Of a stretch of 64,000 bases of DNA, positions 7,344-15,871 are shown piece by piece. The DNA comes from Chryseobacterium taichungense (GTDB lineage Bacteria; Bacteroidota; Bacteroidia; Flavobacteriales; Weeksellaceae). The stretch lies in NCBI RefSeq assembly GCF_900109935.1, contig NZ_FOBV01000001.1, positions 1 through 64,000 of the forward strand. The letters are read 5' to 3'. Both the position numbers and the translations under genes were made by a program. The first letter of the stretch is position 1. Every line of letters begins with the position of its first letter. The notes under the pieces are model-generated. The model was not told where the DNA came from. It saw only the letters and a list, made by a program, of their open reading frames with translations, and searched no databases.

Positions 7344-7971
7344 GCTTTTTGCCTTTAGATACAAGATATTCATTAATTTTTGAGAAAGGTTTGCTTCCGA
7401 AAAAACCTCTGTGAACAGAAAATGGCGACGGATGCGCAGATTTTAAGATAAAATGTTTAGCCGGATCAATGAGTTCGGCTTTTTTTTGTGCAAAAGCGCC
7501 CCATAATACAAATACAACATTTTCTTTTTTATCTGAGATTTCTTTAATAATAAAATCCGTGAATTTTTCCCAGCCTAAATCCTTGTGAGAGTTTGGAGAA
7601 TGTGCACGTACCGTTAAAGTCGCATTTAATAATAAAACGCCCTGCTTTCCCCAGTCATCCAATTCCTTGGACCTTCTTTCAATTCCAAGATCATCTTTAA
7701 GTTCGATAAAAATGTTTTTCAGCGATGGTGGCGCGGCAACCTGCTCTGAAACGGAGAAACACAGTCCATTTGCCTGATAATCATTATGATAAGGATCCTG
7801 ACCGATAATTACTACTTCAATATCGTCAAAAGGAGTAATCTCCAACGCTCTGAAAATCTGACTTTTCGGAGGAAACACTTTTGTTGTTGCATATTCCTGC
7901 TTTACTTTTTCCCAAAGATTTGTAAAATATTCGGTGTTTTTTATAGGGGCTAATATTTCTGTCCAGGTCAT
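7330..7971 (-). CDS. ung: uracil-DNA glycosylase, family 1
   Basis: Ung removes uracil from DNA and starts base-excision repair. All hallmark motifs are present in 213 residues: GQDPYHN (water-activating Asp loop, about residues 57-63), the uracil-binding FSV (about 72-74), LLLNATLTVR, and the DNA-intercalation loop HPSPFSVHRGFFG (about 181-193) with the catalytic His. Start at the ATG giving MTWTEILAPI fits the family. It converges on the lipoprotein gene with a 14-base overlap and so probably shares no promoter with neighbours. Confidence 0.97.
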   Translation of the reverse strand: MTWTEILAPIKNTEYFTNLWEKVKQEYATTKVFPPKSQIFRALEITPFDDIEVVIIGQDPYHNDYQANGLCFSVSEQVAAPPSLKNIFIELKDDLGIERRSKELDDWGKQGVLLLNATLTVRAHSPNSHKDLGWEKFTDFIIKEISDKKENVVFVLWGAFAQKKAELIDPAKHFILKSAHPSPFSVHRGFFGSKPFSKINEYLVSKGKKPISW

Positions 7972-8091
7972 ATTACAATAGTTTATCTTATTAATTAAAT
8001 ATCAACATACACAGATCAAAAGAGCTGCCAGCTATAGCAAACATTAATAATTTTTCAAATATAAAAAATATATACTGAATGTATTTATTGG

Positions 8092-8199
8092 TTAATCGAT
8101 AAAGTAACCATTAATAGCTGCGCACACAACAAATTCAGCGTGACTTTCATCAGCAAATTTCCCATCAGAGTTTATATGATTTATTTTATCATCTAACAT
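8092..8199 (-). CDS. possible 35-residue small protein or gene remnant
   Basis: An ATG-started ORF (MLDDKINHINSDGK..., ending AAINGYFID) lies alone in a 438-base AT-rich spacer between ung and the yceI gene. Its amino-acid make-up is balanced and protein-like, unlike the surrounding low-complexity bases. No ribosome site, terminator or homologue is known to me. It may be a small gene, the tail of a decayed gene or chance. The rest of the spacer shows no other feature. Confidence 0.25.
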   Translation of the reverse strand: MLDDKINHINSDGKFADESHAEFVVCAAINGYFID

Positions 8200-8409
8200 T
8201 TTAACCTGAAATAAATTAAAAATCAAACATTAGCCATTTAGAACGAAAAATTATCAAAAATAAACATAAAATATTAAAAATCAGATAAAACATTATTTTT
8301 TAAAGATTTATATCATATTCAAAAATTATCATAAAATTAACATAATATCTACCTTTATATCATAAAACAAAGGAATATTAAATAATATAACTATTAAATA
8401 TTTATCGAT

Positions 8410-8946
8410 ATGAAAACTTTAAGAATTTTCTTGAATACAACAATCCTATGCGGAACATTATTTTTTTATCAAAATGCAGAAGCACAAAAAATCAATCAGA
8501 AAACCACTACTATTCTTGTTAACGGAACCTCCCCTTTACACGATTGGGAAATGAACTCTTCAGCTGCCACTTTTACAGCAACCGTAAATGGAAACAGCAT
8601 TGCCAATGCCACCTTTACCATGCCTGTAAAAAACCTGAAAAGCAAAAAAGGAACTACCATGGATAATAAAGCGTATGAAGCTTTAAAAGCAGCGCAATAT
8701 CCTACCATTTCATTTACCGCATCATCAATCAATATGGGTAAAAGTAACATCAGCGGAAAGCTGACTATTGCAGGAGTTTCCAAAAATGTTTCATTTCCTG
8801 TAAATGTTGCTAAAAATGAAAACACCTATACCATTTATGGAACAGAAACCGTAAAACTTTCAGATTATGGAATGAGCAGACCTGGTTTCATGGGCATAAA
8901 AACAGGAGATGAGGTGACAATAAAAGTAAATATTGTAGCACAGTAA
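8410..8946 (+). CDS. YceI family protein
   Basis: A 178-residue secreted lipocalin-like protein. An N-terminal signal peptide ends near AEAQKIN. The body has the YceI pattern: an early STSPLHDWEM-like strand (here GTSPLHDWEM), MDNKAYEALKAAQYPTISFTASSI and a final MGIKTGDEVTIKVNIVA. YceI proteins bind isoprenoid-type lipids in the periplasm; the ligand here is unknown. It is first in a row of three same-strand genes, followed by the interrupted barrel gene 31 bases later and then another YceI-like gene, which suggests one envelope-related operon. Confidence 0.88.
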   Translation: MKTLRIFLNTTILCGTLFFYQNAEAQKINQKTTTILVNGTSPLHDWEMNSSAATFTATVNGNSIANATFTMPVKNLKSKKGTTMDNKAYEALKAAQYPTISFTASSINMGKSNISGKLTIAGVSKNVSFPVNVAKNENTYTIYGTETVKLSDYGMSRPGFMGIKTGDEVTIKVNIVAQ

Positions 8947-8977
8947 ACCAATGAAAACAACATTAAAATCAAGCATT

Positions 8978-10249
8978 ATGAAAACCAACTACATAAAAAC
9001 AGCACTATTAGGAACCGTTTTACTCACCAGCGCCGCACAGGCTCAACAGTTTCCACTTGATAATCTGAAACCGCGGGATCAAAGAGGTATTAATATTTTT
9101 GAAAATCCTAAAGATTCCGTAACCACCTTTGAAAAACTTAAAGTAAGAATCGGAGGAGCTTTTGCCCTACAATTCCAGGGACTTAAACATGAAAGCGGCG
9201 CAGATCAATCCGTACCGGCAACCCAGCTTTACGATATCGGAAACAACTTCAACTTACCTACAGCTAACCTCGATCTTGACGTGGCGTTATATGACGGTAT
9301 CAATTTACATTTAAGAACGTTCTTGTCTTCCCGTCACCACAATGAAACCTATGTAAAAGGCGGATACATCCAAATTGACAAACTGGATTTTATCCAAAAA
9401 GATTTTTTGAGTGACTTTATGAAACATTCAACCATTAAGTTTGGTCATGACGAAATCAACTATGGAGATGTGCATTTCAGAAGAAGCGATAACGCCTACA
9501 CCACCCAAAATCCATTTGTAGGAAATTATCTGATGGACGCTTATGCAACCATGATCTTTGCTGAATATTACTACCGACGAGACGGCTTTATCGGAATGGG
9601 AGGTATTACCAACGGAAGACTTAACCAAAATGCCAACGGCGGAACAAGCCCTTCATTATATGGTAAAATAGGTTACGACAAACAGCTGACCAGCGACCTG
9701 AGAATACGTCTTACAGGATCCGTTTATAATACAGCCAATACACAGAGACTTGACTTTTATGACGGTGACAGAGCCGGATCAAGATACTATTATGTAATGG
9801 AAAATGCAGCAGCTACCTCTTCTGCCAACTTCAGATCAGGACAAGTAGTACCGGATTTTAAAAATAAAGTTACCTCTTTCATGATCAACCCGTTTGTGAG
9901 ATATAAAGGTCTTGAATTTTTCTGAACTTTTGAAAGCGCTTCAGGACGAAATTTAGCAGAAGTTGACAGAAGAACCTGGAACCAATATGCCGGAGAGCTG
10001 ATTTACCGTTTCGGAAATGATGACAATCTGTACTTCGGAGGAAGATATAACAAAGTAAAAGGTGAGCTGGCAACAGGCGATAAAGTAGACATTACCCGTT
10101 TCAATATCGGCGGAGGCTGGTTTATGACCAAAAATATCCTTGCGAAAGCAGAATATGTAAATCAGAAATATGACGGCTATCCTACTTCAAGCATCCTGTA
10201 TGATGGCAAATTCAACGGATTTGTGCTCGAAGCAGCCATTTCTTTCTAA
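8978..10249 (+). pseudogene. outer-membrane beta-barrel gene with in-frame TGA
   Basis: The frame encodes a signal peptide (MKTNYIKTALLGTVLL...AQAQ) and a porin-like barrel rich in alternating aromatic residues. At 9923-9925 it hits TGA between EFF and TFESAS, and the same frame then runs without another stop for 107 codons to TAA at 10247-10249, ending EAAISF as barrels do. No insertion or deletion is needed. A change from GGA (Gly) to TGA would explain it. An upstream in-frame ATG at 8951 is possible, but 8978 gives the better signal peptide. Either a real nonsense mutation, a sequencing error or readthrough. Family unknown to me; barrel nature is inferred from sequence. Confidence 0.85.
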
Positions 10250-10304
10250 ATGAAAATCAACCGTAAAAGTTTTATTTAAAACTTTTTCAAAAACAATCTG
10301 AATT

Positions 10305-10811
10305 ATGAAAGCTTTTTTAACTGCCATTCCGTTTTTATTTGGAATATTCATGAATGCTCAGGAAAATTATGTTCAGATCAGCGGAAGCACCAATATCAAT
10401 ACTTTTAAATGTACGAATAATACATTCAAAGCACCAGGAGGGAACTTTATGATCAGCGAAAAAAACCTTCCTAATATCGCCCTAAAAGTAGATGATTTTG
10501 ACTGCCGCAACAGAATAATGACTTCCGACTTTCAGAAAACCCTTTCAGCAGAAGACCACCCTTATCTTCATGTAAAGTTTCTTTCTTTAGATAAAAGCAA
10601 AACGGTGTATAATGCACAGATCGAAGTGAAAATGATTGACAAAAGCAAAATATATAATGTTACTTTTTGTCTGCAAAATGGGAAATTCACCGGTAAAAGA
10701 AGCGTAAAATTCAGTGATTTCGACATATCACCTCCAAAAAAAATGGGCGGAATGATTGTTGTAAAAGATGATCTCAATCTGGTATTTGCACTCTCAGCAA
10801 ACACGCAATAA
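10305..10811 (+). CDS. YceI-like secreted protein
   Basis: A 168-residue protein with a signal peptide (MKAFLTAIPFLFGIFMNAQ) and a YceI-like body: VQISGSTNINTFKC, ALKVDDFDCRNRIMTSDFQKTLSAEDHPYLHVKFLS and SVKFSDFDISPPKKMGGMIVVKDDLNLVF. Two or three Cys in the mature part are unlike its neighbour at 8410. Position in the same row as the first YceI gene and the interrupted barrel suggests a shared envelope function, perhaps lipid handling. A terminator follows about 50 bases downstream. Confidence 0.75.
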   Translation: MKAFLTAIPFLFGIFMNAQENYVQISGSTNINTFKCTNNTFKAPGGNFMISEKNLPNIALKVDDFDCRNRIMTSDFQKTLSAEDHPYLHVKFLSLDKSKTVYNAQIEVKMIDKSKIYNVTFCLQNGKFTGKRSVKFSDFDISPPKKMGGMIVVKDDLNLVFALSANTQ

Positions 10812-10858
10812 TACAAAATACATTTTAGGTTGCACAAGAAAATGCTTAGAGATTGATG

Positions 10859-10888
10859 AAGTCTGCAGTAAATTTATACTGCAGACTT
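10859..10888. terminator. bidirectional terminator
   Basis: A 12-bp perfect stem (AAGTCTGCAGTA / TACTGCAGACTT) with a 6-nt loop lies between the convergent YceI-like gene and the acetyltransferase gene. It is followed by a short T-run on the plus strand. Confidence 0.75.
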
Positions 10889-10895
10889 TTGGAGT

Positions 10896-11417
10896 TTAAA
10901 AGTCATTATCTTTATTACTCTTCAGACTGAAAACCAGATTATCAGGAAATCCTTCGTCCTCTCTATCTTCTTCCAAAGCGAAGTGGTGCCGTAGAAGTAT
11001 TTTTTGTGAATCATTATTAAATCGATCTGTCATGGCAACTATTTCGGTTAGATTTAAATTTTTAAAAGCAAAATCGATCACTGTTGATAATGCCTCGGAC
11101 ATGAAACCTTTTTTATGATAATCAGGAAGCAGTTCATAGCCGACTTCAGCAGTTTGCCGGTCTTCAGAAAAATTCCAGAGACAGATCGTACCGATAAGAC
11201 CAGGTTGCTCTTTTAAAGAAATCCCCCAATAGAATGTTTCGTTATTCCTTGTTTTTTCTTTAATTGTCAGGATAAACTGAAGCGCATCGTAATTATTTTT
11301 CGGAGAATTCCTTTTCACAAAACGATTAATCACTTCATTGCTTCTGATCTTTAAAATATCTTCAACGTGACTTTCGTTGATTTCTTTTAATTGTAATCTT
11401 TCGGTTTCCAGTTTCAT
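10896..11417 (-). CDS. GNAT acetyltransferase, RimJ/RimL type
   Basis: A 173-residue GNAT-fold enzyme. The N-terminal ETERLQLKEINESHVEDILKIRSNE, the central WGISLKEQPGLIGTICLWNF, the acetyl-CoA loop region EVGYELLPDYHKKGFMSEAL and the following VIDFAFKNLNLTEIVAMTDRFNNDS are the usual order for RimJ/RimL-like N-acetyltransferases. The substrate (protein N-terminus or small amine) cannot be inferred. It is a single gene on the minus strand, with a repeat-rich spacer upstream. Confidence 0.88.
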   Translation of the reverse strand: MKLETERLQLKEINESHVEDILKIRSNEVINRFVKRNSPKNNYDALQFILTIKEKTRNNETFYWGISLKEQPGLIGTICLWNFSEDRQTAEVGYELLPDYHKKGFMSEALSTVIDFAFKNLNLTEIVAMTDRFNNDSQKILLRHHFALEEDREDEGFPDNLVFSLKSNKDNDF

Positions 11418-11462
11418 ATTTCAAATTTACTAAAACTAAGTCTTGAGCTAAAAATTTTTATA

Positions 11463-11592
11463 AACACATTAGAAAACTTTAAAGTTTATCATATTGAAGA
11501 TAATAAAGATCACATAGAAGAAAATCAAAGATTTTCAAAACTAATGTGTTCTTGTTTACGGCAAAAATTTAACTTCAAATAACTAATGTGTT
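11463..11592. repeat. inverted AACACATTAG repeats
   Basis: AACACATTAG at 11463-11472 is matched by CTAATGTGTT at 11541-11550 and again at 11583-11592. The outer pair is extended by AAAATTTT on both sides with a small offset. The copies can form alternative stems in an AT-rich spacer. Confidence 0.5.
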
Positions 11593-11643
11593 AAAATTTT
11601 GTTGATTTGTGGATTTAAATAAATGGCTGTTTAAACTTTTATA

Positions 11644-11807
11644 TAACCGCAAAAGTTGCAAAAGACGAGCTCAACTTTTATTTAAAGTTGATAATTACAA
11701 ATGAAAAGGTTACAATAACTTAAAAAAATCTTCGATTTTTATTCTTTTGAAAACTTTAAATACAGTAATCATTTCATTGTGATTATCTTTTGCAACTTTT
11801 GCGGTTA
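11644..11807. repeat. 164-bp element with 22-bp terminal inverted repeats
   Basis: The ends (core AACCGCAAAAGTTGCAAAAG on the left) are perfect 22-bp inverted repeats separated by about 120 bases. Local hairpins (CAACTTT / AAAGTTG, TAATCA / TGATTA) lie inside. There is no ORF. It looks like a MITE-type or intergenic palindromic repeat. Confidence 0.6.
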
Positions 11808-11890
11808 ATTCTGAAATTAGTTTAAACAAGTTTTAAATGAAACAGACTCATTTTCAAATTAATTTCACATTTTCTCACTAAATTTGCCAT

Positions 11891-14038
11891 GTGTTTATAA
11901 ATAAAGAAGATTTAAATGAATTAGAGTTTCCGCAATTGCTCGCGGAAATCTCCCCTTTTGCATCTTCTCCAAAAACGAGAGAAAAAATTCTTCAGCTTCG
12001 TCCGATGGAAATTAACGAGGCAGAAATTTCCCTAAAAAAAACTTCAGAATATTTATCCAGCTTTGAAAGCTCAAATGCAATTCCGTTTGATGAATATGAA
12101 GATATTGAAAGCGAACTAAAACTTATGCTGATCGAGAATTACCGTCTCGAAAATAATGCGTTCATCAAAATAAAAACCATTACGGAACAGATCGGAAAAC
12201 TTCAGAAATTTTTCCCGACGATGCCCGAAACTTTCCCTACTTTGATGGAAGATGTTTCCATTCTTGAGTTTAGAAAGGAGATTATTGATAAAGTTGACAA
12301 AGTTTTCAACCGTTTTGGAGAGGTTAAGAGTGAAGCTTCACCTGTTCTAAAAGTACTTCGATCTGAAATCCAGTTGGCCAAGAAAGCCATTCAGGAAAAC
12401 TTTAACCGCGCTTTGTTTAATTACGGTCAGAGTGAATTCTTGGATGACATCCGTGAAACAATCATTGATGACCAGCGGGTTTTAGCAGTAAAATCAGGAT
12501 TCAAGAAAAGAGTTCCCGGAAGAGTATTGGGATTATCTAAAACAGGTTCCATCACTTATATCCAGCCGGATTCTGTGGTGAAGCATTATTTTAAGCTTAA
12601 GGAAAACGAAGAGGAAGAAAAAAAGGAAATTGATAAAATCCTGCGAAAATTAACGGCCGAGCTTGCAGAATTTCAACCTCAGCTGTGGAGATACCAGAAG
12701 TATATTTTTGACCTGGATTTAACGAGAGCAAAAGCAAAATTTGCAGAGCTTATCAACGGTGTTTTACCGAAAATCAACCGACATAAAACTTTAAGGCTGA
12801 GAGAAGCATTTCATCCTTTATTATTCTTAAGGAACAAGGCGGAGAATAAAACCATTTTTCCACAGACATTAACATTAACGGACCATAACAGGATCATCTG
12901 TATTTCCGGACCAAATGCCGGAGGAAAATCTATTACTCTAAAAACAGTAGGATTACTTCAATTAATGATCCAGAGCGGAATTTTGGTTCCGACCCATCCG
13001 AAATCCGAAATGTTTTTCTTTGATAAAATCATGACGGATATTGGTGATAATCAGTCTATTGAAAATCATCTTTCGACCTATTCATCAAGACTGAAGAAAA
13101 TGGGTGGAATTATTCGTGAAGCTGATGCCAATACCCTGCTACTGATTGATGAGTTCGGTACAGGTTCAGATCCTGAACTGGGTGGTGCGTTAGCAGAAAG
13201 TTTTCTTGAGTTTTTCTATGATAAGAAGAGTTTTGCCATTATTACCACACACTACACCAATATCAAGCTGGTGGTAGAACAGCTTCCGAATGCACAAAAT
13301 GCGGCGATGCTTTTTAATGAAGAAACGCTTGAGCCGATGTATAAGCTGGAAGTCGGACAGGCAGGAAGTTCATTTACCTTTGAAGTTGCAGAGAAAAACA
13401 AAATTCCGAGATTTATTATTCATTCTGCTAAGAAAAAAGTGGAACATGATATTGTAAATCTTGATAAAACAATCGTAAAACTTCAGCAGGAAAAGTATGA
13501 GGTTGAAAAACTGAAAACCGATCTTGCCGAAAGAAAGGAATCTGTCGAAGATAAACGGGATAACCTGCAAAAACTGAACGAGCAACTTCAGCAAAAGCTA
13601 TATAACTTCCAGAAATTATATGAAGAAGAGCATCGTAAACTTCAGTTCGGAAATAAGATTGAAACCTTCATCGACAGCTATACCAAAGGCAAATCAAGAA
13701 AAGATGTGGTGAAAGATTTTGTAAAGCTTCTGGAGCAGGAAAAATTCCGTAAGCTGGGAGCTGATAAAGATGAAAGCAAACGCCTTCAGGTTGTTAAACG
13801 AAAAATCACGCAACAACTGAAGAAAGAGGAAGTTATCGAAAAGATTGCCGAAACCAATGAAAAGCTGGAAGAAAAGCGAAAAACCGACCGCGCTTTGTGG
13901 ATGAAAGTCGGACAACGGGTGCGTATTTCAGGAAGCACAAGTGTGGGAACTATTGAAAAAATTTCGAGAAATAAAGTGATTGTGAATTACGGAACATTCA
14001 AGACGACAATTGATGCGGATGAACTGGAGAGGATTTAA
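11891..14038 (+). CDS. mutS2: MutS2-like ATPase lacking the Smr domain
   Basis: A 715-residue MutS-family ATPase of the MutS2 branch, starting at GTG. After the N-terminal clamp region come Walker A GPNAGGKS (about residues 339-346), the IGDNQSIENHLSTYSSRL signature, Walker B LLLIDEFGTGSDP (about 416-428) and the ITTHY switch. A long Glu/Lys-rich coiled coil (about 520-680) follows, and the protein ends in a small beta-domain (RVRISGSTSVGTIEKI). The C-terminal Smr nuclease of Bacillus MutS2 is absent. Likely roles are recombination control or rescue of collided ribosomes, as known for other MutS2 proteins, but without Smr cleavage. Confidence 0.9.
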   Translation: MFINKEDLNELEFPQLLAEISPFASSPKTREKILQLRPMEINEAEISLKKTSEYLSSFESSNAIPFDEYEDIESELKLMLIENYRLENNAFIKIKTITEQIGKLQKFFPTMPETFPTLMEDVSILEFRKEIIDKVDKVFNRFGEVKSEASPVLKVLRSEIQLAKKAIQENFNRALFNYGQSEFLDDIRETIIDDQRVLAVKSGFKKRVPGRVLGLSKTGSITYIQPDSVVKHYFKLKENEEEEKKEIDKILRKLTAELAEFQPQLWRYQKYIFDLDLTRAKAKFAELINGVLPKINRHKTLRLREAFHPLLFLRNKAENKTIFPQTLTLTDHNRIICISGPNAGGKSITLKTVGLLQLMIQSGILVPTHPKSEMFFFDKIMTDIGDNQSIENHLSTYSSRLKKMGGIIREADANTLLLIDEFGTGSDPELGGALAESFLEFFYDKKSFAIITTHYTNIKLVVEQLPNAQNAAMLFNEETLEPMYKLEVGQAGSSFTFEVAEKNKIPRFIIHSAKKKVEHDIVNLDKTIVKLQQEKYEVEKLKTDLAERKESVEDKRDNLQKLNEQLQQKLYNFQKLYEEEHRKLQFGNKIETFIDSYTKGKSRKDVVKDFVKLLEQEKFRKLGADKDESKRLQVVKRKITQQLKKEEVIEKIAETNEKLEEKRKTDRALWMKVGQRVRISGSTSVGTIEKISRNKVIVNYGTFKTTIDADELERI

Positions 14039-14055
14039 TAATTAAATATAAAATC

Positions 14056-14080
14056 AGAGAGCTTTAATCAGCTCTCTTTT
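14056..14080 (+). terminator. terminator after mutS2
   Basis: An 8-bp stem AGAGAGCT / AGCTCTCT with a 6-nt loop is followed by TTT and a further T-rich run, about 17 bases after the mutS2 stop. Confidence 0.75.
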
Positions 14081-14172
14081 ACTTTTTATAGCAAATTTGA
14101 GAATTGCAACAACATTATTATCTTCCGAAAAATATTTAATTAATATATTTGAACTGTCAAAAAAAATTCATG

Positions 14173-14970
14173 ATGATTTCCGTAAAAAAAACGTTGTATT
14201 TATCAATTTTCAGTTTTCTTTTTATGGCTTTTGCCAAAGGGCAGAATAAAGTCCCTTTCGGTGTTGTAAAAGCTGAAGAAGGATACGCTATGGTGCGTGT
14301 TCATAAAGATGATTACCGAAAAATTATTGATAAAATCCGAATGAAAACCGGTGATGTTTTTATTTACGTAAAACCAGCTCCCGGCGAAACCGAATGGATC
14401 TGGATCAAATATCCTGAAAAAGATGACACCGACAAGCCATTCGTTAGATACGACAGCATTACAAAAGAAGGAATGGTAAACAAAAGCCGCGTGGTTTTCG
14501 TGGATAAACTGCCACAATTCACTCCGTCAAAATCAAAAAACGGAAAATCACTGATCTTTACAGACGACACCAACCCTAAAATTCCTGGAAACCAGAGAAC
14601 AAAAGTGATTATCGATATCTACCCTTCTTATGCAAAACTTAAGAAACAGGAAAAGGATGCGGACGGGAATATTATTAAAATTGACAAAGTAAAATCCTGG
14701 GGTGTTGGCAAAGAGATCCCTGAAGGAATGACGGAAATAAAATCTATACGGGTTCAGCAGCCGGGAAGAGGCTCTGTCTTTGTGAGAGATGCTATCAAAA
14801 ATATGTTCCAGCCGACGATGGATTTCAACAATATCGGTGTAACAGCGATTGATAACGATCATATTTTCCTCTATATGATCAATGGTTCCGGCGAAAACAG
14901 ATATACAACGATTTGGACCATCAAACAAGGGAAGGTTCAAAGCCAGATCATTTACAAAAACCCTGAATAA
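14173..14970 (+). CDS. hypothetical exported protein
   Basis: About 265 residues with a clear signal peptide if the ATG at 14173 is used (MISVKKTLYLSIFSFLFMAFAKGQ). Earlier in-frame starts (14149, 14170) would only add a polar extension. The mature part is rich in Lys, Asp and beta-strand patterns and has no Cys pairs, repeats or membrane helices. I do not recognise a family. A terminator separates it from mutS2, and the next downstream element is a cobalamin riboswitch with its own promoter, so it is probably transcribed alone. Confidence 0.7.
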   Translation: MISVKKTLYLSIFSFLFMAFAKGQNKVPFGVVKAEEGYAMVRVHKDDYRKIIDKIRMKTGDVFIYVKPAPGETEWIWIKYPEKDDTDKPFVRYDSITKEGMVNKSRVVFVDKLPQFTPSKSKNGKSLIFTDDTNPKIPGNQRTKVIIDIYPSYAKLKKQEKDADGNIIKIDKVKSWGVGKEIPEGMTEIKSIRVQQPGRGSVFVRDAIKNMFQPTMDFNNIGVTAIDNDHIFLYMINGSGENRYTTIWTIKQGKVQSQIIYKNPE

Positions 14971-14985
14971 TTCACCAATAATCAC

Positions 14986-14993
14986 TACTTTTG
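14986..14993 (+). promoter_or_regulatory. -7 box upstream of the cobalamin riboswitch
   Basis: TACTTTTG is identical to the -7 boxes of the two tRNA-Phe genes later in the window. A second match lies at 15009-15016. Either would start a transcript just ahead of the riboswitch. Confidence 0.45.
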
Positions 14994-15039
14994 CTGCCGA
15001 AAAGAATTTACTTTTGGCTCTTTGCCTTATGTTTAAACT

Positions 15040-15197
15040 TTTCAGGAAACTGGTTTTGCTTAGCTGCAGATTAAAAGGGAATCGTGTGAAAATCACGAAC
15101 TGTCGCGCAACTGTAAGTAACTGAAGTCTTTATTAAAAAGTCCACTGTACAGATTACGGGAAGGAAATAAAGATGTTACAAGTCAGGAGACCTGCCT
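15040..15197 (+). ncRNA. cobalamin riboswitch
   Basis: The aptamer is recognised from AAAAGGGAAT (about 15073), the TCGTG/CACGA hairpin (15082-15086 and 15094-15098), AACTGTCGCGCAACTGTAA (about 15098-15116) and the 3' B12 box AGTCAGGAGACCTGCC ending at 15196, all in the order of the Cbl class. A T-run follows at once. Adenosyl- or methylcobalamin binding should lower expression of the gene downstream. That gene is a hotdog thioesterase, not the usual B12 TonB receptor. The 5' boundary is approximate. Confidence 0.9.
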
Positions 15198-15243
15198 TTT
15201 TCTTCACAATAAAAACTTTCGCGATTTGAAGTTTGTTGATCTA

Positions 15244-15327
15244 ATGGATATTCAGAGATTTTCTTCTCTGCATTTTTCTGTTTGTTCTGAAAACATTCAT
15301 TTCGCTTTAATTAATAATGTAATATGA
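15244..15327 (+). CDS. possible 27-codon leader ORF overlapping the thioesterase start
   Basis: ATG GAT ATT CAG ... GTA ATA TGA lies between the riboswitch and the thioesterase gene, and its stop overlaps the next start in ATGA. Such an overlap is typical of translational coupling. The peptide (MDIQRFSSLHFSV...) resembles nothing I know, so it may be an uORF or chance. Confidence 0.25.
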   Translation: MDIQRFSSLHFSVCSENIHFALINNVI

Positions 15328-15707
15328 CTACAGAAGAAAGAATTGAAGCATCCGAAACCCGAATTTTCAAAGCCGTTTTTCCCAATACAACCAACCATTA
15401 CGATACTCTTTTCGGAGGTACTGCCATGCAGCTGATGGATGAGGTTGCCTTTATCGCTGCAACACGATTTGCGAGAAAGCGTGTCGTGACCGTGAGTAGT
15501 GATAAAATTGATTTTAAAAGATCTATTCCTGCCGGAACAATTGTAGAACTGATCGGAAAGGTCATACATGTTGGAAACACGAGTATGAAAGTAAACGTAG
15601 AAATCTATACTGAACAGATGTATTCTTATGAAAGAGAAAGGGCGATCGTGGGAGATTTTACTTTCGTAGCGATTGATGAATTCAAGAAACCAATTCAAAT
15701 ACTATAA
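15324..15707 (+). CDS. acyl-CoA thioesterase, YciA-like hotdog fold
   Basis: A 127-residue hotdog-fold enzyme of the YciA/BFIT type, which hydrolyses acyl-CoA to free acid and CoA. It has the N-terminal ARIFKAVFP-like segment (here TRIFKAVFPNTTNHYDTLFGG), the helix TAMQLMDEVAFIAATRFARKRVVTVSSD with the catalytic Asp, and strand-rich VELIGKVIHVGNTSMKVNVEI. It lies about 130 bases downstream of a cobalamin riboswitch with no other gene between, so B12 control is inferred from position. A GC-rich terminator follows directly. Confidence 0.9.
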   Translation: MTTEERIEASETRIFKAVFPNTTNHYDTLFGGTAMQLMDEVAFIAATRFARKRVVTVSSDKIDFKRSIPAGTIVELIGKVIHVGNTSMKVNVEIYTEQMYSYERERAIVGDFTFVAIDEFKKPIQIL

Positions 15708-15710
15708 AGG

Positions 15711-15737
15711 GCTTCGGCGGCCTTTGGCCGCCGAAGC
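15711..15737 (+). terminator. GC-rich terminator hairpin
   Basis: A 12-bp perfect stem (GCTTCGGCGGCC / GGCCGCCGAAGC) with loop TTT starts three bases after the thioesterase stop and is followed by TATTATCTTTTTATC. It is strikingly GC-rich for this genome. Confidence 0.7.
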
Positions 15738-15871
15738 TATTATCTTTTTATCTCCCATAGATTGGGCAGATTTATACTTGAGGAAATATATGTAACCATT
15801 TGCTAAACCTGTGTAATTTGTGCAATCTTTGGGAGAATTCTATTAAAAGCTTAAGTCGATCTGATTTAAAT

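Noticed and set aside
9923..9925. TGA as a sense codon by genetic-code change
   Set aside because: Other intact genes in the window, such as the isochorismate synthase gene, end in TGA, so it is used as a stop.
9885..10073. Minus-strand ORF over the broken barrel gene
   Set aside because: The plus-strand frame through the TGA is clearly the coding one.
14548..15096. Minus-strand 182-codon ORF
   Set aside because: It is antisense to the exported protein gene and extends into the riboswitch promoter region, with no protein-family features.
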